Both the position numbers and the translations under genes were made by a program. From an uncultured Collinsella sp. (GTDB taxonomy: Bacteria > Actinomycetota > Coriobacteriia > Coriobacteriales > Coriobacteriaceae), in NCBI GenBank assembly GCA_900540895.1, contig UQHV01000007.1:1-64000 (forward strand): a DNA stretch of 64,000 nucleotides, given 5' to 3'. The notes beneath the pieces are model-generated. The model did not search any database. It was given only the letters and a program-made list of their open reading frames with translations, and was not told where the DNA came from. Within the stretch, counting starts at the first letter, position 1. Every line of letters starts with the position of its first letter. Shown here piece by piece: positions 31,352 through 38,907 of the stretch.

Positions 31352-31638
31352 ACGCCCATGTATCCGATGAGGACCCATTGACCGGTCTGCGGGCACCTCA
31401 CGGCGCGCACGTCATATTCGGATGCCAGGGAGTATGCGCACGGCCTGAGCGTCGCAAACGGGACAGGGCCCGCAGCGTCGTCCTTCACTCCAAGGGCGAC
31501 GACCCTCACGGTGTCTCCGCGCTCCTGCGAAACGAGCTCGTACCCAAGGCTCAGCGGAATGCCCGTGAGCCCGTCGTAGATCATCGTGTCGCAGGAATCG
31601 TCCTCGTACGTATATGCGCCGACGCTGCAGCGAGCCAT
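31348..31638 (-). CDS. Hypothetical protein, convergent accessory gene
   Basis: The 96-aa protein (MARCSVGAYTYEDDSCDTMI) is beta-rich (YELVSQERGDTVRVVALGV; YSLASEYDVRAVRC). Its end overlaps the stop of the poly-serine gene by 4 nt on the other strand. Start has a weak upstream GGAG. No family recognised. Following it, 31639-31840 is AT-rich, with promoter and operator sites for HicAB. Confidence 0.6.
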   Translation of the reverse strand: MARCSVGAYTYEDDSCDTMIYDGLTGIPLSLGYELVSQERGDTVRVVALGVKDDAAGPVPFATLRPCAYSLASEYDVRAVRCPQTGQWVLIGYMGV

Positions 31639-31767
31639 GGGTACCTCCAGGAGCGTAAGTGGTGTTCATAACGATTATGACCCGCGGCGCGGCAGGGTTT
31701 TAGGATTTTCCGAAAAACCTCCAACGGCTCGGGCTCCGAAAAACCAGCCGCTGATTTGATTTAATCC

Positions 31768-31813
31768 TTAATTGCGCTAATCTTTTATATACTTTATTAC
31801 TTAGCTGTGCTAA
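31768..31813 (+). promoter_or_regulatory. HicAB promoter region with paired operators
   Basis: Two inverted repeats, TTAAT-TGC-GCTAA (31768-31780, imperfect) and TTAGC-TGT-GCTAA (31801-31813, perfect five-base arms), lie 33 bp apart centre to centre. A plus-strand -10-like TATACT (31788-31793) lies between them. Paired sites on one face fit autoregulation by the HTH of HicB. Confidence 0.6.
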
Positions 31814-31840
31814 TATTTAATTGTCGAAAGGAGTTAGGCG

Positions 31841-32020
31841 GTGACTAAGAAGAGGGACCTCGAGCGGGAGCTGACCGAAGCGGGCTACGTAAAGCTCAGC
31901 GGCACCGGCGCCAAGCACGACAAGTTCCGCCGCGGGGACGTGACGGTGACAGTGCCCAGGCACCGGGAGATAAAGGAGACGACCGCGAGGGGAATCAGGA
32001 AGGAAGCGGGGCTGCTCTAG
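31841..32020 (+). CDS. hicA: HicA-family mRNA interferase toxin
   Basis: The 59-aa protein starts at a GTG behind AAGGAG. It shows the HicA pattern: RELTEAGYVKLSGTGAKHDKF, then VTVPRHREIKETTARGIRKEAGL. The active-site His is in AKHDKF, replacing the more common GSHHxF. HicA cleaves mRNA by a dsRBD-like fold. Its partner lies 37 nt downstream. It is short for an ORF scan. Confidence 0.85.
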   Translation: MTKKRDLERELTEAGYVKLSGTGAKHDKFRRGDVTVTVPRHREIKETTARGIRKEAGLL

Positions 32021-32057
32021 CCCCGCCCTCCCCTTCACCGCAGGAAAGGAGACCACC

Positions 32058-32507
32058 ATGATCGTCATGCAGGAGTTCGAGGTCTACCCCGACCCCGAGG
32101 GCGGCTACGCCGTGGAGCCGTGCGGGCTCGCCGGGGCCACCGAGGGCGATACCTACGAGGAGGCCGTGGAGATGGCCGTCGACTGGCTGCGCGTCCATGC
32201 CCTGGCGGCGCTGGAGCGCGGGGCGGAGTTCGAGGGCGGCGGGCTTGGCCATGCGCCGTCCCACGGCGGCACGATCGTCACCGTCGCGACCAGCGTCGAG
32301 CTGTCCGACATCCCGGCCGTAACCGCAGCCGAGGCCGCCGAGATGCTCGGCGTGAGCACCGCGCGCGTGGCGCAGCTCTGCCGCGACGGGAGTCTGAGCA
32401 GCTGGAGGGTCGGCAACACCCGCATGGTGTCGCGCGACTCCATCGAGTACCGCATCGCGGCCAAGCCCGGGGCGGGCCGTCCGTGCAAGGCCGCGGCGGA
32501 GGCGTAG
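32058..32507 (+). CDS. hicB: HicB-family antitoxin with HTH
   Basis: The 149-aa protein has a partial RNase H-like HicB fold (FEVYPDPEGGYAVEPCGLAG; GDTYEEAVEMAVDWL) in residues 1-60 and a C-terminal MerR/excisionase-type helix-turn-helix (VTAAEAAEMLGVSTARVAQL; SWRVGNTRMVSRDSI) near 95-140. It neutralises HicA and should bind the upstream operators. HicAB in prophages can act in phage exclusion or maintenance. Confidence 0.85.
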   Translation: MIVMQEFEVYPDPEGGYAVEPCGLAGATEGDTYEEAVEMAVDWLRVHALAALERGAEFEGGGLGHAPSHGGTIVTVATSVELSDIPAVTAAEAAEMLGVSTARVAQLCRDGSLSSWRVGNTRMVSRDSIEYRIAAKPGAGRPCKAAAEA

Positions 32508-32532
32508 CCCCAGCAGGGCGGGCTCGGCATCT

Positions 32533-32578
32533 AAACAAAAAAGCCCCGTGCGGCAATCTTGGCGGATCCGCACGGGGC
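32533..32578 (-). terminator. Terminator between hicB and integrase
   Basis: Stem GCCCCGTGCGG/CCGCACGGGGC (32543-32578). On the minus strand it is followed by TTTTTTGTTT, so it mainly stops leftward (antisense) transcription; on the plus strand it lacks a T tract but may still weaken read-through from hicB into int. Confidence 0.7.
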
Positions 32579-32616
32579 ATGCCCTCCGGCAAATAAGGGA
32601 AAGGCAGGACCATTAT

Positions 32617-33855
32617 ATGGCAACCAACGACAATTCCAGGTCAAAACTCGGCTCGAAGCGCGAGGTGGCTCCGGGCAAGTGGGTGATCCGCGTGCAGGCG
32701 GGCTTCCGCGCGGACGGACACGTGCGGCGCGTGTCGCGCACCGTCCACGGCACCGAGACCGAGGCCGACGTCGCCATCGCCCAGCTCGCCCGCGAGCTCG
32801 GCGTGTCCCAGGCGGCGCACGCGGGCGTGACGCTCGACATGTACTACTGGGGCGTGTTCCGCGACTCGCCCAGCAACCGCGGCAAGCCGCGCTCAAAGGC
32901 GAGCCTACGCGAGTACGACGGCCAGATGGACAACTACATCTCCCCCGTCCTGGGGTCGGTCGACATCTCCGAGATCACCCACGATATGATGCGAAGCTGC
33001 ATCGAGCGCTCGGGCGCGCCGGCCAAGACCAAGACGACACTCCGCGCCGTCATGCGCCGCGCCTTCGATGACGGATGGGTGACGGTGGAGCCCTTCCGCC
33101 GCCGCGTCATAGCGCCCAAGGCCAAGCAGGCGCCCGTGGAGCCGTGGAGCATCCCCGAGGCCGCCGAGGCGCTGCGCAGGCTCGCCGCCAGCGACGACCG
33201 CGCGGACCTGGTCATGAACGCCTACCTCATCCTGGGCCTGAGCGGACTGCGCAAGGAGGAGGCGCTGGCCGTGCGCCCGTGCGACCTCAAGGTCACCACG
33301 ACCTACGACTTCGCCACTGGGCAGCCGACCGTGTCGGAGTACATCGAGGTCTGCCGCGCGTACACGGACGAGGACGGCGTGAAGGAGACCAAGAACGCCC
33401 ATTCCGTGCGCACCGTGCCGGTTTTATTGGCGGGCCGCGAGCGCCTGCACCAGATCATGGACGAGCTGCGCCCGAGCATAACCGTCGAGGGCGGCACTTC
33501 GGTTACGGAGCAGGTGCGGGAGTGGAGCGGACAGCGCATCGTCAATATGCGCGGCGATAATCTCGTGCGGGCGTGGCGGCGCATGTGCGTGCGCCATGAC
33601 CTGCGGTATATCCCTCCTAAGGCCCTGCGCCACACGTCCGAGACCATCATGGCGGCGACCGAGGTCGACCCGCTGAGCATCATGGATCTGCACGGTCATA
33701 CGGACCTGGGGACAGATTACCGCCATTACATCAAACCGGGCCTCGCGGAGCGCGAGAAGGCCGCCAGGCAGGTCGGGCGCGCTCTGCAGATCGTCGAGGG
33801 CGGCGGCGCGGGCGGCGGTTTTAATGGCACCGGTCTGGACGCCGAGACGCTCTGA
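32617..33855 (+). CDS. int: Prophage integrase (tyrosine recombinase)
   Basis: I start at the ATG (32617); upstream frame runs through the terminator hairpin. The 412-aa protein has an AP2-like arm-binding start (GKWVIRVQAGFRADGHVRR), a SAM-like core-binding domain (YDGQMDNYISPVLGSVDI) and a catalytic domain with Arg in LSGLRKEEAL, RHTSET near 330, HGHTDLG and Tyr in DYRHYI near 368-371. It lies 160 nt from the 3' end of tRNA-Lys, as expected for an integrase using that gene as attachment site. Confidence 0.95.
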   Translation: MATNDNSRSKLGSKREVAPGKWVIRVQAGFRADGHVRRVSRTVHGTETEADVAIAQLARELGVSQAAHAGVTLDMYYWGVFRDSPSNRGKPRSKASLREYDGQMDNYISPVLGSVDISEITHDMMRSCIERSGAPAKTKTTLRAVMRRAFDDGWVTVEPFRRRVIAPKAKQAPVEPWSIPEAAEALRRLAASDDRADLVMNAYLILGLSGLRKEEALAVRPCDLKVTTTYDFATGQPTVSEYIEVCRAYTDEDGVKETKNAHSVRTVPVLLAGRERLHQIMDELRPSITVEGGTSVTEQVREWSGQRIVNMRGDNLVRAWRRMCVRHDLRYIPPKALRHTSETIMAATEVDPLSIMDLHGHTDLGTDYRHYIKPGLAEREKAARQVGRALQIVEGGGAGGGFNGTGLDAETL

Positions 33856-33894
33856 TTTGCGTTTTCTAGGTCCGCCACCAGCGAAATGCATAAA

Positions 33895-33928
33895 ACGCCC
33901 CCTGCCGCGCATAAACGGCAGGGGGCGT
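33895..33928. terminator. Hairpin after integrase
   Basis: ACGCCCCCTGCCG/CGGCAGGGGGCGT, a 13-bp perfect stem flanked by AAAA on both sides (TTTT on the minus strand). Good at stopping leftward transcription coming from the tRNA genes; may also end int mRNA. Confidence 0.75.
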
Positions 33929-33975
33929 AAAACGTGAACGGTAACGGACGGTTATGATTCGACTTCTCGGTAAAC

Positions 33976-34003
33976 AAAAAAGGCCAACGCCGAAGCGCTG
34001 ACC
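33976..34003 (-). terminator. Terminator of the tRNA-His/tRNA-Lys transcript
   Basis: Minus strand: GGTCAGCGC-TTCG-GCGTTGGCC then TTTTTTGTTT. It begins 12 nt after the tRNA-Lys CCA end. It lies on the prophage side of the tRNA, so either it is host sequence inside the attachment region or the phage brings its own terminator. Confidence 0.85.
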
Positions 34004-34014
34004 TGTGCGTTCTT

Positions 34015-34090
34015 TGGTGGGCCGTCAGGGGGTCGAACCCTGGACCTTGGGATTAAGAGTCCCCTGCTCTACCAACTGAGCTAACGACCC
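34015..34090 (-). tRNA. tRNA-Lys(CTT)
   Basis: Full cloverleaf with encoded CCA: acceptor GGGTCGT/ACGGCCC, D arm GCTCAGTTGGTAGAGC, anticodon loop CTCTTAA with anticodon CTT, T arm with GGTTCGACCCC. Its 3' half is the likely prophage attachment site, next to int. Confidence 0.97.
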
Positions 34091-34112
34091 GATATCAACA
34101 CGAAGCAAGAAT

Positions 34113-34190
34113 TGGGGTGGGTAAAGGGACTCGAACCCTCGACCTACGGGACCACAACCCGTCGCTCTAGCCAACTGAGCTACACCCACC
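34113..34190 (-). tRNA. tRNA-His(GTG)
   Basis: Cloverleaf with the extra 5' G paired to C73 and encoded CCA; D arm GCTCAGTTGGCTAGAGC; anticodon loop TTGTGGT with GTG; T arm with GGTTCGAGTCC. It lies 22 nt upstream of tRNA-Lys, probably in one transcript. Confidence 0.97.
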
Positions 34191-34355
34191 GTGTCCTGTG
34201 CGCTTCGCGCTCGACTATTATTGCAAGGAACGCCATGCGATGCAAGCCCCAATTTTCAAGAATTTTGAAAAGAGTTTTTTGGATCCATTTCGGTCAAATC
34301 CTACCGGTTCCATAGGAGTAAACTTGCCCCACTGCAAATCCTCGAAAGGACCGTC

Positions 34356-35537
34356 ATGAAAGAACTCTCCAACCGCACGGCAAGATTTACCGATTCGGTC
34401 ATCCGCCGCATGACACGCATCTCCAATAAGTACGACGCCGTCAATCTCTCGCAGGGCTTCCCTGACTTCGATCCCCCGGCGCAGTTGCTCAACAGCCTGT
34501 GCGCCATCGCCAGCGACCCCAAGCCGCTCTATCACCAGTACTCCATCACCTGGGGCTCCCAGGCCATGCGCGAGGCGCTCGCCGCCAAGCAGGAGCACTT
34601 TATGGGCATGCCGGTCGACCCCAACCAGAACGTCGTGGTCACCTGCGGTTCCACCGAGGCCATGATGGCCGCCATGATGACGGTCACGAACCCCGGCGAC
34701 AAAGTCGTCATCTTCTCGCCGTTCTACGAGAACTACGGCGCCGACACCATCCTTTCGGGTGCCGAGCCCATCTACGTGCCGCTCAACCCGCCCACATTCG
34801 ACTTTGACCGCGAGACGCTCGAGGCAGCCTTCCGTGACAACGACCCCAAAGCCATCGTCCTGTGCAACCCTTCCAACCCCTGCGGCAAGGTCTTTACGCG
34901 CGAGGAGCTCACCTTTATCGCCGACCTCTGCAAAAAGTACGACGCATACTGCATTACCGACGAGGTATACGAGCACATCGTCTACGCGCCCCACGAGCAC
35001 GTCTATATGGCCACGCTGCCCGGCATGTTCGATCGAACCATCAGCTGCAGTTCGCTGTCTAAGACGTACTCCATCACCGGCTGGCGTCTGGGCTACACCA
35101 TCGCCCCGGCTCAGATCACCGAGCGCATTAAAAAGGTCCACGACTTCCTCACCGTGGGTGCTGCCGCTCCCCTGCAGGAAGCTGTCGTCACCGCCCTCAA
35201 ATTCGACGACAGCTATTACCAGGAGGTCCTCAATCTCTATACCGCCAAACGAGACCTGTTCTGCCAGGGACTCGACAGCATCGGTCTTGAGCATAACGTG
35301 CCGCAGGGCGCCTACTACGTCATGATGGACATCTCTGAGTTTGGCTATGACAGCGACCTCGAATTCTGCGAGGATCTCGCGTCTAAGGTGGGCGTGGGCG
35401 CCGTGCCCGGCTCGAGCTTCTTCCGCGAGCCCGTCAACCATCTGATTCGTTTCCACTTTGCCAAGCGAGACGAGACGCTCAACGCAGCGCTGGAGAACCT
35501 CAAGTCGTTACGTGATAAAATCAAGCCGCGCGGGTAA
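34356..35537 (+). CDS. Class I/II pyridoxal-phosphate aminotransferase
   Basis: The 393-aa enzyme starts at ATG behind GAAAGGA. Fold type I marks are present: VNLSQGFPDFDPP near the start, TCGSTEAMMAAMM, LCNPSNPCGKVF (Asn-Pro for substrate), TDEVYEHIVY, and the PLP-binding lysine in SLSKTYSITGWRLGY near residue 235. Substrate cannot be fixed; similar proteins act on aromatic amino acids, methionine or kynurenine-type substrates. It is the first chromosomal protein gene beside the prophage. Confidence 0.92.
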   Translation: MKELSNRTARFTDSVIRRMTRISNKYDAVNLSQGFPDFDPPAQLLNSLCAIASDPKPLYHQYSITWGSQAMREALAAKQEHFMGMPVDPNQNVVVTCGSTEAMMAAMMTVTNPGDKVVIFSPFYENYGADTILSGAEPIYVPLNPPTFDFDRETLEAAFRDNDPKAIVLCNPSNPCGKVFTREELTFIADLCKKYDAYCITDEVYEHIVYAPHEHVYMATLPGMFDRTISCSSLSKTYSITGWRLGYTIAPAQITERIKKVHDFLTVGAAAPLQEAVVTALKFDDSYYQEVLNLYTAKRDLFCQGLDSIGLEHNVPQGAYYVMMDISEFGYDSDLEFCEDLASKVGVGAVPGSSFFREPVNHLIRFHFAKRDETLNAALENLKSLRDKIKPRG

Positions 35538-35565
35538 GGACGGCCCAGCAACTAAAGCAACCAAA

Positions 35566-35605
35566 GAAGCCTCGCACCGCCCGCCGCGTTGCGAGGCTTC
35601 TTTTT
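35566..35605 (+). terminator. Terminator after the aminotransferase
   Basis: GAAGCCTCGCA/TGCGAGGCTTC, 11-bp perfect stem, then TTTTT. Confidence 0.92.
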
Positions 35606-35634
35606 ATAGCGCTTTCTTAAATGGTTTAGAGCCC

Positions 35635-35640
35635 TATACT
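35635..35640 (+). promoter_or_regulatory. -10 box for the ROK gene
   Basis: TATACT 39 nt before the start codon; an upstream TTTCTT about 16 nt away is a weak -35. Follows directly after the preceding terminator. Confidence 0.5.
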
Positions 35641-35678
35641 TTAGGCACGGAGCAACTCGTCCCAGAGAGAGGAATACT

Positions 35679-36569
35679 ATGGCAGAACAGCAGCTTATCG
35701 GAGCGCTCGAGGCCGGCGGCACCAAGATGGTCTGCGCCACGGGCTATGCAGACGGTACGGTCCTGGAGCGCGAGCAGATCGCGACCACGACCCCGCAGGA
35801 GACCGTTGAGGCCGTCAATGCATGGTTTGCCGACAAGGGCATCGCCGCGCTGGGCATCGGCGCCTTTGGCCCCACCGCGGTCAACCCCGCCTCGCCCCAA
35901 TACGGCAAGATCCTGGAGACGCCCAAAACGGCATGGCGCTACTTCGACCTGCTGGGCACCATCCAAAACGAGCTCAATATTCCCTGCGGCTACGACACCG
36001 ATGTCAACGTTGCCTGCCTGGGCGAGGTCACCTTTGGTTGCGCCCAGGGCCTCACAGACGTGGTCTACCTGACCATCGGCACCGGTGTGGGCGCCGGCGT
36101 GCTCTCGGGCGGTAAGCTCGTACACGGCATGATGCATCCCGAGGCCGGCCACATCCTGGTCACGCGCGACCCGCGCGACACCATCGGCGAGCATAGCGCT
36201 TGCCCCTTCCACGACAACTGCCTCGAGGGCCTCATCGCCGGCCCCGGCGTTAAAAAGCGCTGGGATGGCAAGAGCGCCGGAGACATGGCCGATGACCCGG
36301 AGGCCATGGACCTGCTCGCAGGCTATCTGGCACAGGCGCTCATGACCTACACGCTGTGCTACGCGCCGCAAAAGATCATCATCGGCGGCGGCGTGGCCGA
36401 CCACACCCCCATCGTGCCGCTCGCACGCAAAAAGTGCGCCGAGATACTCAACGGCTATATCGTCACGCCCGAGGTCAACGACATTGATACCTACATTGTC
36501 AATAACAGCCTCGAGGGCAAGCAGGGCATCATGGGTTGTCTCGCCCTGGGCGCACAGGCGCTCCAGTAA
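35679..36569 (+). CDS. ROK-family sugar kinase, fructokinase-like
   Basis: The 296-aa protein opens with IGALEAGGTKMVCATG, the ATP phosphate-binding loop of ROK fructokinases. It has GFGP-like AFGPTAVNP, TIGTGVGAGVLSGG, the HPEAGH zinc-side motif and CPFHDNCLEGL, giving the zinc-binding Cys pair. C-terminal IIIGGGVADH completes the fold. It likely phosphorylates fructose or a related hexose. A good AGAGAGG site precedes the ATG. It forms its own transcript. Confidence 0.9.
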   Translation: MAEQQLIGALEAGGTKMVCATGYADGTVLEREQIATTTPQETVEAVNAWFADKGIAALGIGAFGPTAVNPASPQYGKILETPKTAWRYFDLLGTIQNELNIPCGYDTDVNVACLGEVTFGCAQGLTDVVYLTIGTGVGAGVLSGGKLVHGMMHPEAGHILVTRDPRDTIGEHSACPFHDNCLEGLIAGPGVKKRWDGKSAGDMADDPEAMDLLAGYLAQALMTYTLCYAPQKIIIGGGVADHTPIVPLARKKCAEILNGYIVTPEVNDIDTYIVNNSLEGKQGIMGCLALGAQALQ

Positions 36570-36657
36570 AGGACACCTCAACGGGGCGCGGCGTAGCCAA
36601 ACTCGCAAAACGCCCGGACAACGCCGTCACGCCCCGCAGAGGCCCTCAAACGCATAA

Positions 36658-36693
36658 GGCCGCCTAGGACCAAGCAAAACGTCCTAGGCGGCC
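36658..36693. terminator. Bidirectional terminator, ROK gene and VanZ-like gene
   Basis: GGCCGCCTAGGAC/GTCCTAGGCGGCC, 13-bp perfect stem, TTTTT on the plus side and a T-rich run on the minus side is replaced by the end of the VanZ-like gene, whose stop codon (36684) is inside the hairpin. Confidence 0.85.
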
Positions 36694-37133
36694 TTTTTGG
36701 TGTACATCAGCGAACGTAAGAGATATCGGAGCACGACGCCTGTCGTCGCCCCGCAGCAGTCAATCATCACATCGGTAATCATGCCGGCGCGACCGGGCAC
36801 AAAAAGCTGGATCGTCTCGTCGATAGAGGGGACGAGCAGCAAGAACACCGCCGTGGGCAGCAACACATCAAACGTGCGCCGGCCTTCGAGGTCAAAGGCG
36901 TGCGTCGCCAAAATGCCAAGCACCATGTACTCGGTAAAATGAGCACACTTGCGTACGACGAAGTTGGTCACCCAATCGAATGGAAGCCCCAGGGCCTGCA
37001 AAAAGCCGCGAATGGATTCCATGATCGACAGGCTCAACGAACCAGAGCCTGTACCGGGAACCAGCGAATTGCCCCAAATGAAGAGTACCATGGCGCAGGC
37101 GACAAGAGCCCATTTTCGATCGACCTTAACCAT
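36684..37133 (-). CDS. VanZ-family membrane protein
   Basis: The 149-aa product (MVKVDRKWALVACAMVLFIW) has four hydrophobic helices. VanZ features: FIWGNSLVPGTGSGS, VVRKCAHFTEYMVLGIL (K-x-xH-x-xEY) and DETIQLFVPGRAGMITDVMID. An ATG 21 nt upstream gives a slightly longer form. VanZ-like proteins affect sensitivity to cell-wall antibiotics in some bacteria; here its role is unknown. Confidence 0.88.
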   Translation of the reverse strand: MVKVDRKWALVACAMVLFIWGNSLVPGTGSGSLSLSIMESIRGFLQALGLPFDWVTNFVVRKCAHFTEYMVLGILATHAFDLEGRRTFDVLLPTAVFLLLVPSIDETIQLFVPGRAGMITDVMIDCCGATTGVVLRYLLRSLMYTKKAA

Positions 37134-37140
37134 GCGGCAA

Positions 37141-38592
37141 TTATGCCTCCGCACGCAGCGGCGTAAAGCTGGCGGTACCGCCCTCGATAACGCTCAGATA
37201 GGCACGGCCCGTGCGCTTGACGGCCGCAGACTGCAGACGGTTGATCTCTTCCTCGAGAATCTGATTGACGCGCTCATGACGACGGTTTTCCATAACGCCG
37301 GCAGCGATAGCCTCGGCGCGCTCGATACCCTCGCGCGAGATACGCGCGGTATCCTCGGGAAGCACAGAGCTGTGGCGGCCGACATAGACGGGAGCAACCG
37401 AGACGGGTGAGGCTGCAGGCGTGGGCACCGCCACGGGGGCGGGCTCAGCGACCTCGGCCATGATCGCCATAGCAGCGGCCCACATGTCCTCGTGGCCCGA
37501 ATAATCGGCCATGGGGATATCTTCCTCAAGAGAGGCATCGGGGAGACTGTCGGTGTCCACGCGATCCTGTGCATCGATAGAGGCAGTGATGGCGGCGGGT
37601 TCGTCCAGATCGGCGAGATCCACACCCTTGGCATCGGAAATGATGGGCATGCTGGCGAGCTTGGCGTTGTACGGCGCCGCCTCCGCGGCCTGCATTTGGG
37701 CCGAAGCGCCCCAAAGCGAGCTTTCGGCAGCACGGCGAGCGGCGACGGTCTCCTCATCGACAGCCAGGGGCTCGTCGGCAAAGGGATCGGAGACAGGAGC
37801 CGGCTGAGCTGTGCTCTGCTGGCCGGCCGAAGCAGCAGCCGCGGCAGAGGTGTACGCAGCCGACGACGCGCCGTTATAGGCGGCATTGTTGGCGGCATTG
37901 GCTACAAGCGCCACGAAAGCTGCGGTGCTGCCCGCAGGGGCGGCGTGAGAGCCCGAGACGGCGCGTGCGGCAGCGGCAATGTCATCGCGATTGTAAGAAC
38001 CGGTCTTTCCACCGTTGGTGAGCTCGTCGATTGCGACCTGGTAGACATCGCGCGAACGCGCAGGATCGCAGCTGACCGGGGAATCGTCATCGAGCATGCT
38101 GTCGATCATAGACCAGGCGTCGGCCTCATCCATGGCGTTAGCCGCGCGCGCGATGGTGGGAACGCCATCGTCGGCGTGGCGGCGCTGGAACGCACCGGTC
38201 AGGCCGGAGAGAAATGCGGGAGAAGGCTGTGCGGCATTGGCTTGATCGGCCGGGACCGCAGGCTGAGATGCCGCCCCCTGCTGCTGCGCGGGAATCGAAG
38301 CGGTCTTGAACTCGCTGTGGGTCCGGCCAAACTGAGCGGCACCGCCCACAGCATCGGGCTCGAACAGGCGGCCATCGTGCTCGGCACGATACTCGGAGAT
38401 GCCCAGCGAGACTGCATAGATGCCCACGCCCGCCACCGCACCAACGGCAAAGGGAACCGCGCCCGCGACAACCGTCTCATTAACCGACGAGAACGGCAAC
38501 GTCGCAGCATACATCACCACGGGGGCGGCAAGGCCGATCCCGCAGGAAAGTCCGGCAAGGACTGCTCGTTGTGTTGCATCAGAAGAAGCCAT
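37141..38592 (-). CDS. Large Ala-rich membrane-anchored protein of unknown function
   Basis: Start at ATG 38592 behind GGGGAG. The 483-aa protein has two hydrophobic segments near the N-terminus (VLAGLSCGIGLAAPVVMYAA; VAGAVPFAVGAVAGVGIYAV), then a long Ala/Asp/Ser-rich, mostly disordered region and a C-terminal helical, basic segment (RHERVNQILEEEINRLQSAA) ending VIEGGTASFTPLRAEA. No family recognised. It ends 7 nt before the VanZ-like gene, so the two are probably co-transcribed. Confidence 0.8.
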   Translation of the reverse strand: MASSDATQRAVLAGLSCGIGLAAPVVMYAATLPFSSVNETVVAGAVPFAVGAVAGVGIYAVSLGISEYRAEHDGRLFEPDAVGGAAQFGRTHSEFKTASIPAQQQGAASQPAVPADQANAAQPSPAFLSGLTGAFQRRHADDGVPTIARAANAMDEADAWSMIDSMLDDDSPVSCDPARSRDVYQVAIDELTNGGKTGSYNRDDIAAAARAVSGSHAAPAGSTAAFVALVANAANNAAYNGASSAAYTSAAAAASAGQQSTAQPAPVSDPFADEPLAVDEETVAARRAAESSLWGASAQMQAAEAAPYNAKLASMPIISDAKGVDLADLDEPAAITASIDAQDRVDTDSLPDASLEEDIPMADYSGHEDMWAAAMAIMAEVAEPAPVAVPTPAASPVSVAPVYVGRHSSVLPEDTARISREGIERAEAIAAGVMENRRHERVNQILEEEINRLQSAAVKRTGRAYLSVIEGGTASFTPLRAEA

Positions 38593-38835
38593 GAGCTCTC
38601 CCCATCTTCCAGCACCCAAATCGCATCATTTAGTTGGCTGCGCGAGAGAAGATGAAGCGGGACATGCGTCCCAAAGCAACGGTATATGGTTCGTTTCATC
38701 TGCGTTTTCCGTCGCGAAGCTTAAAAGTTATTATGCGAAACCGACCCTCCGATTGCAAGCGATGAGGCCGGATTGTGACCCGAAATCCGCTGCTTGTCGG
38801 TCATAAGGTCAAAAATTGTTGCCGAGTGGCGCCAT

Positions 38836-38866
38836 AAAGAAAGGGCCGGGGCATAAACCCCGGCCC
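38836..38866 (-). terminator. Terminator after rho
   Basis: GGGCCGGGG/CCCCGGCCC, nine-bp stem, loop CATAAA; minus strand continues TTTCTTT. Confidence 0.85.
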
Positions 38867-38907
38867 GATTGCCCGTTCTTATGGCGATATAGCGTGCGGC
38901 TTATGGT

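Larger units (their letters stand above)
1..34014. mobile_element. Siphovirus-like prophage, right-hand part
   Basis: Continuous phage gene order (integrase, toxin-antitoxin pair, CI/Cro pair, early genes, terminase, portal, scaffold, capsid, connectors, tail tube, chaperones, tape measure, tail tip) runs from the tRNA-Lys gene to the left edge. The distal tail gene is cut by the window, so lysis genes and the left attachment site lie outside. A long tape measure, a tail-tube protein and no sheath gene argue for a siphovirus. No structural gene shows an obvious break, so the part seen looks intact. Confidence 0.95.
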
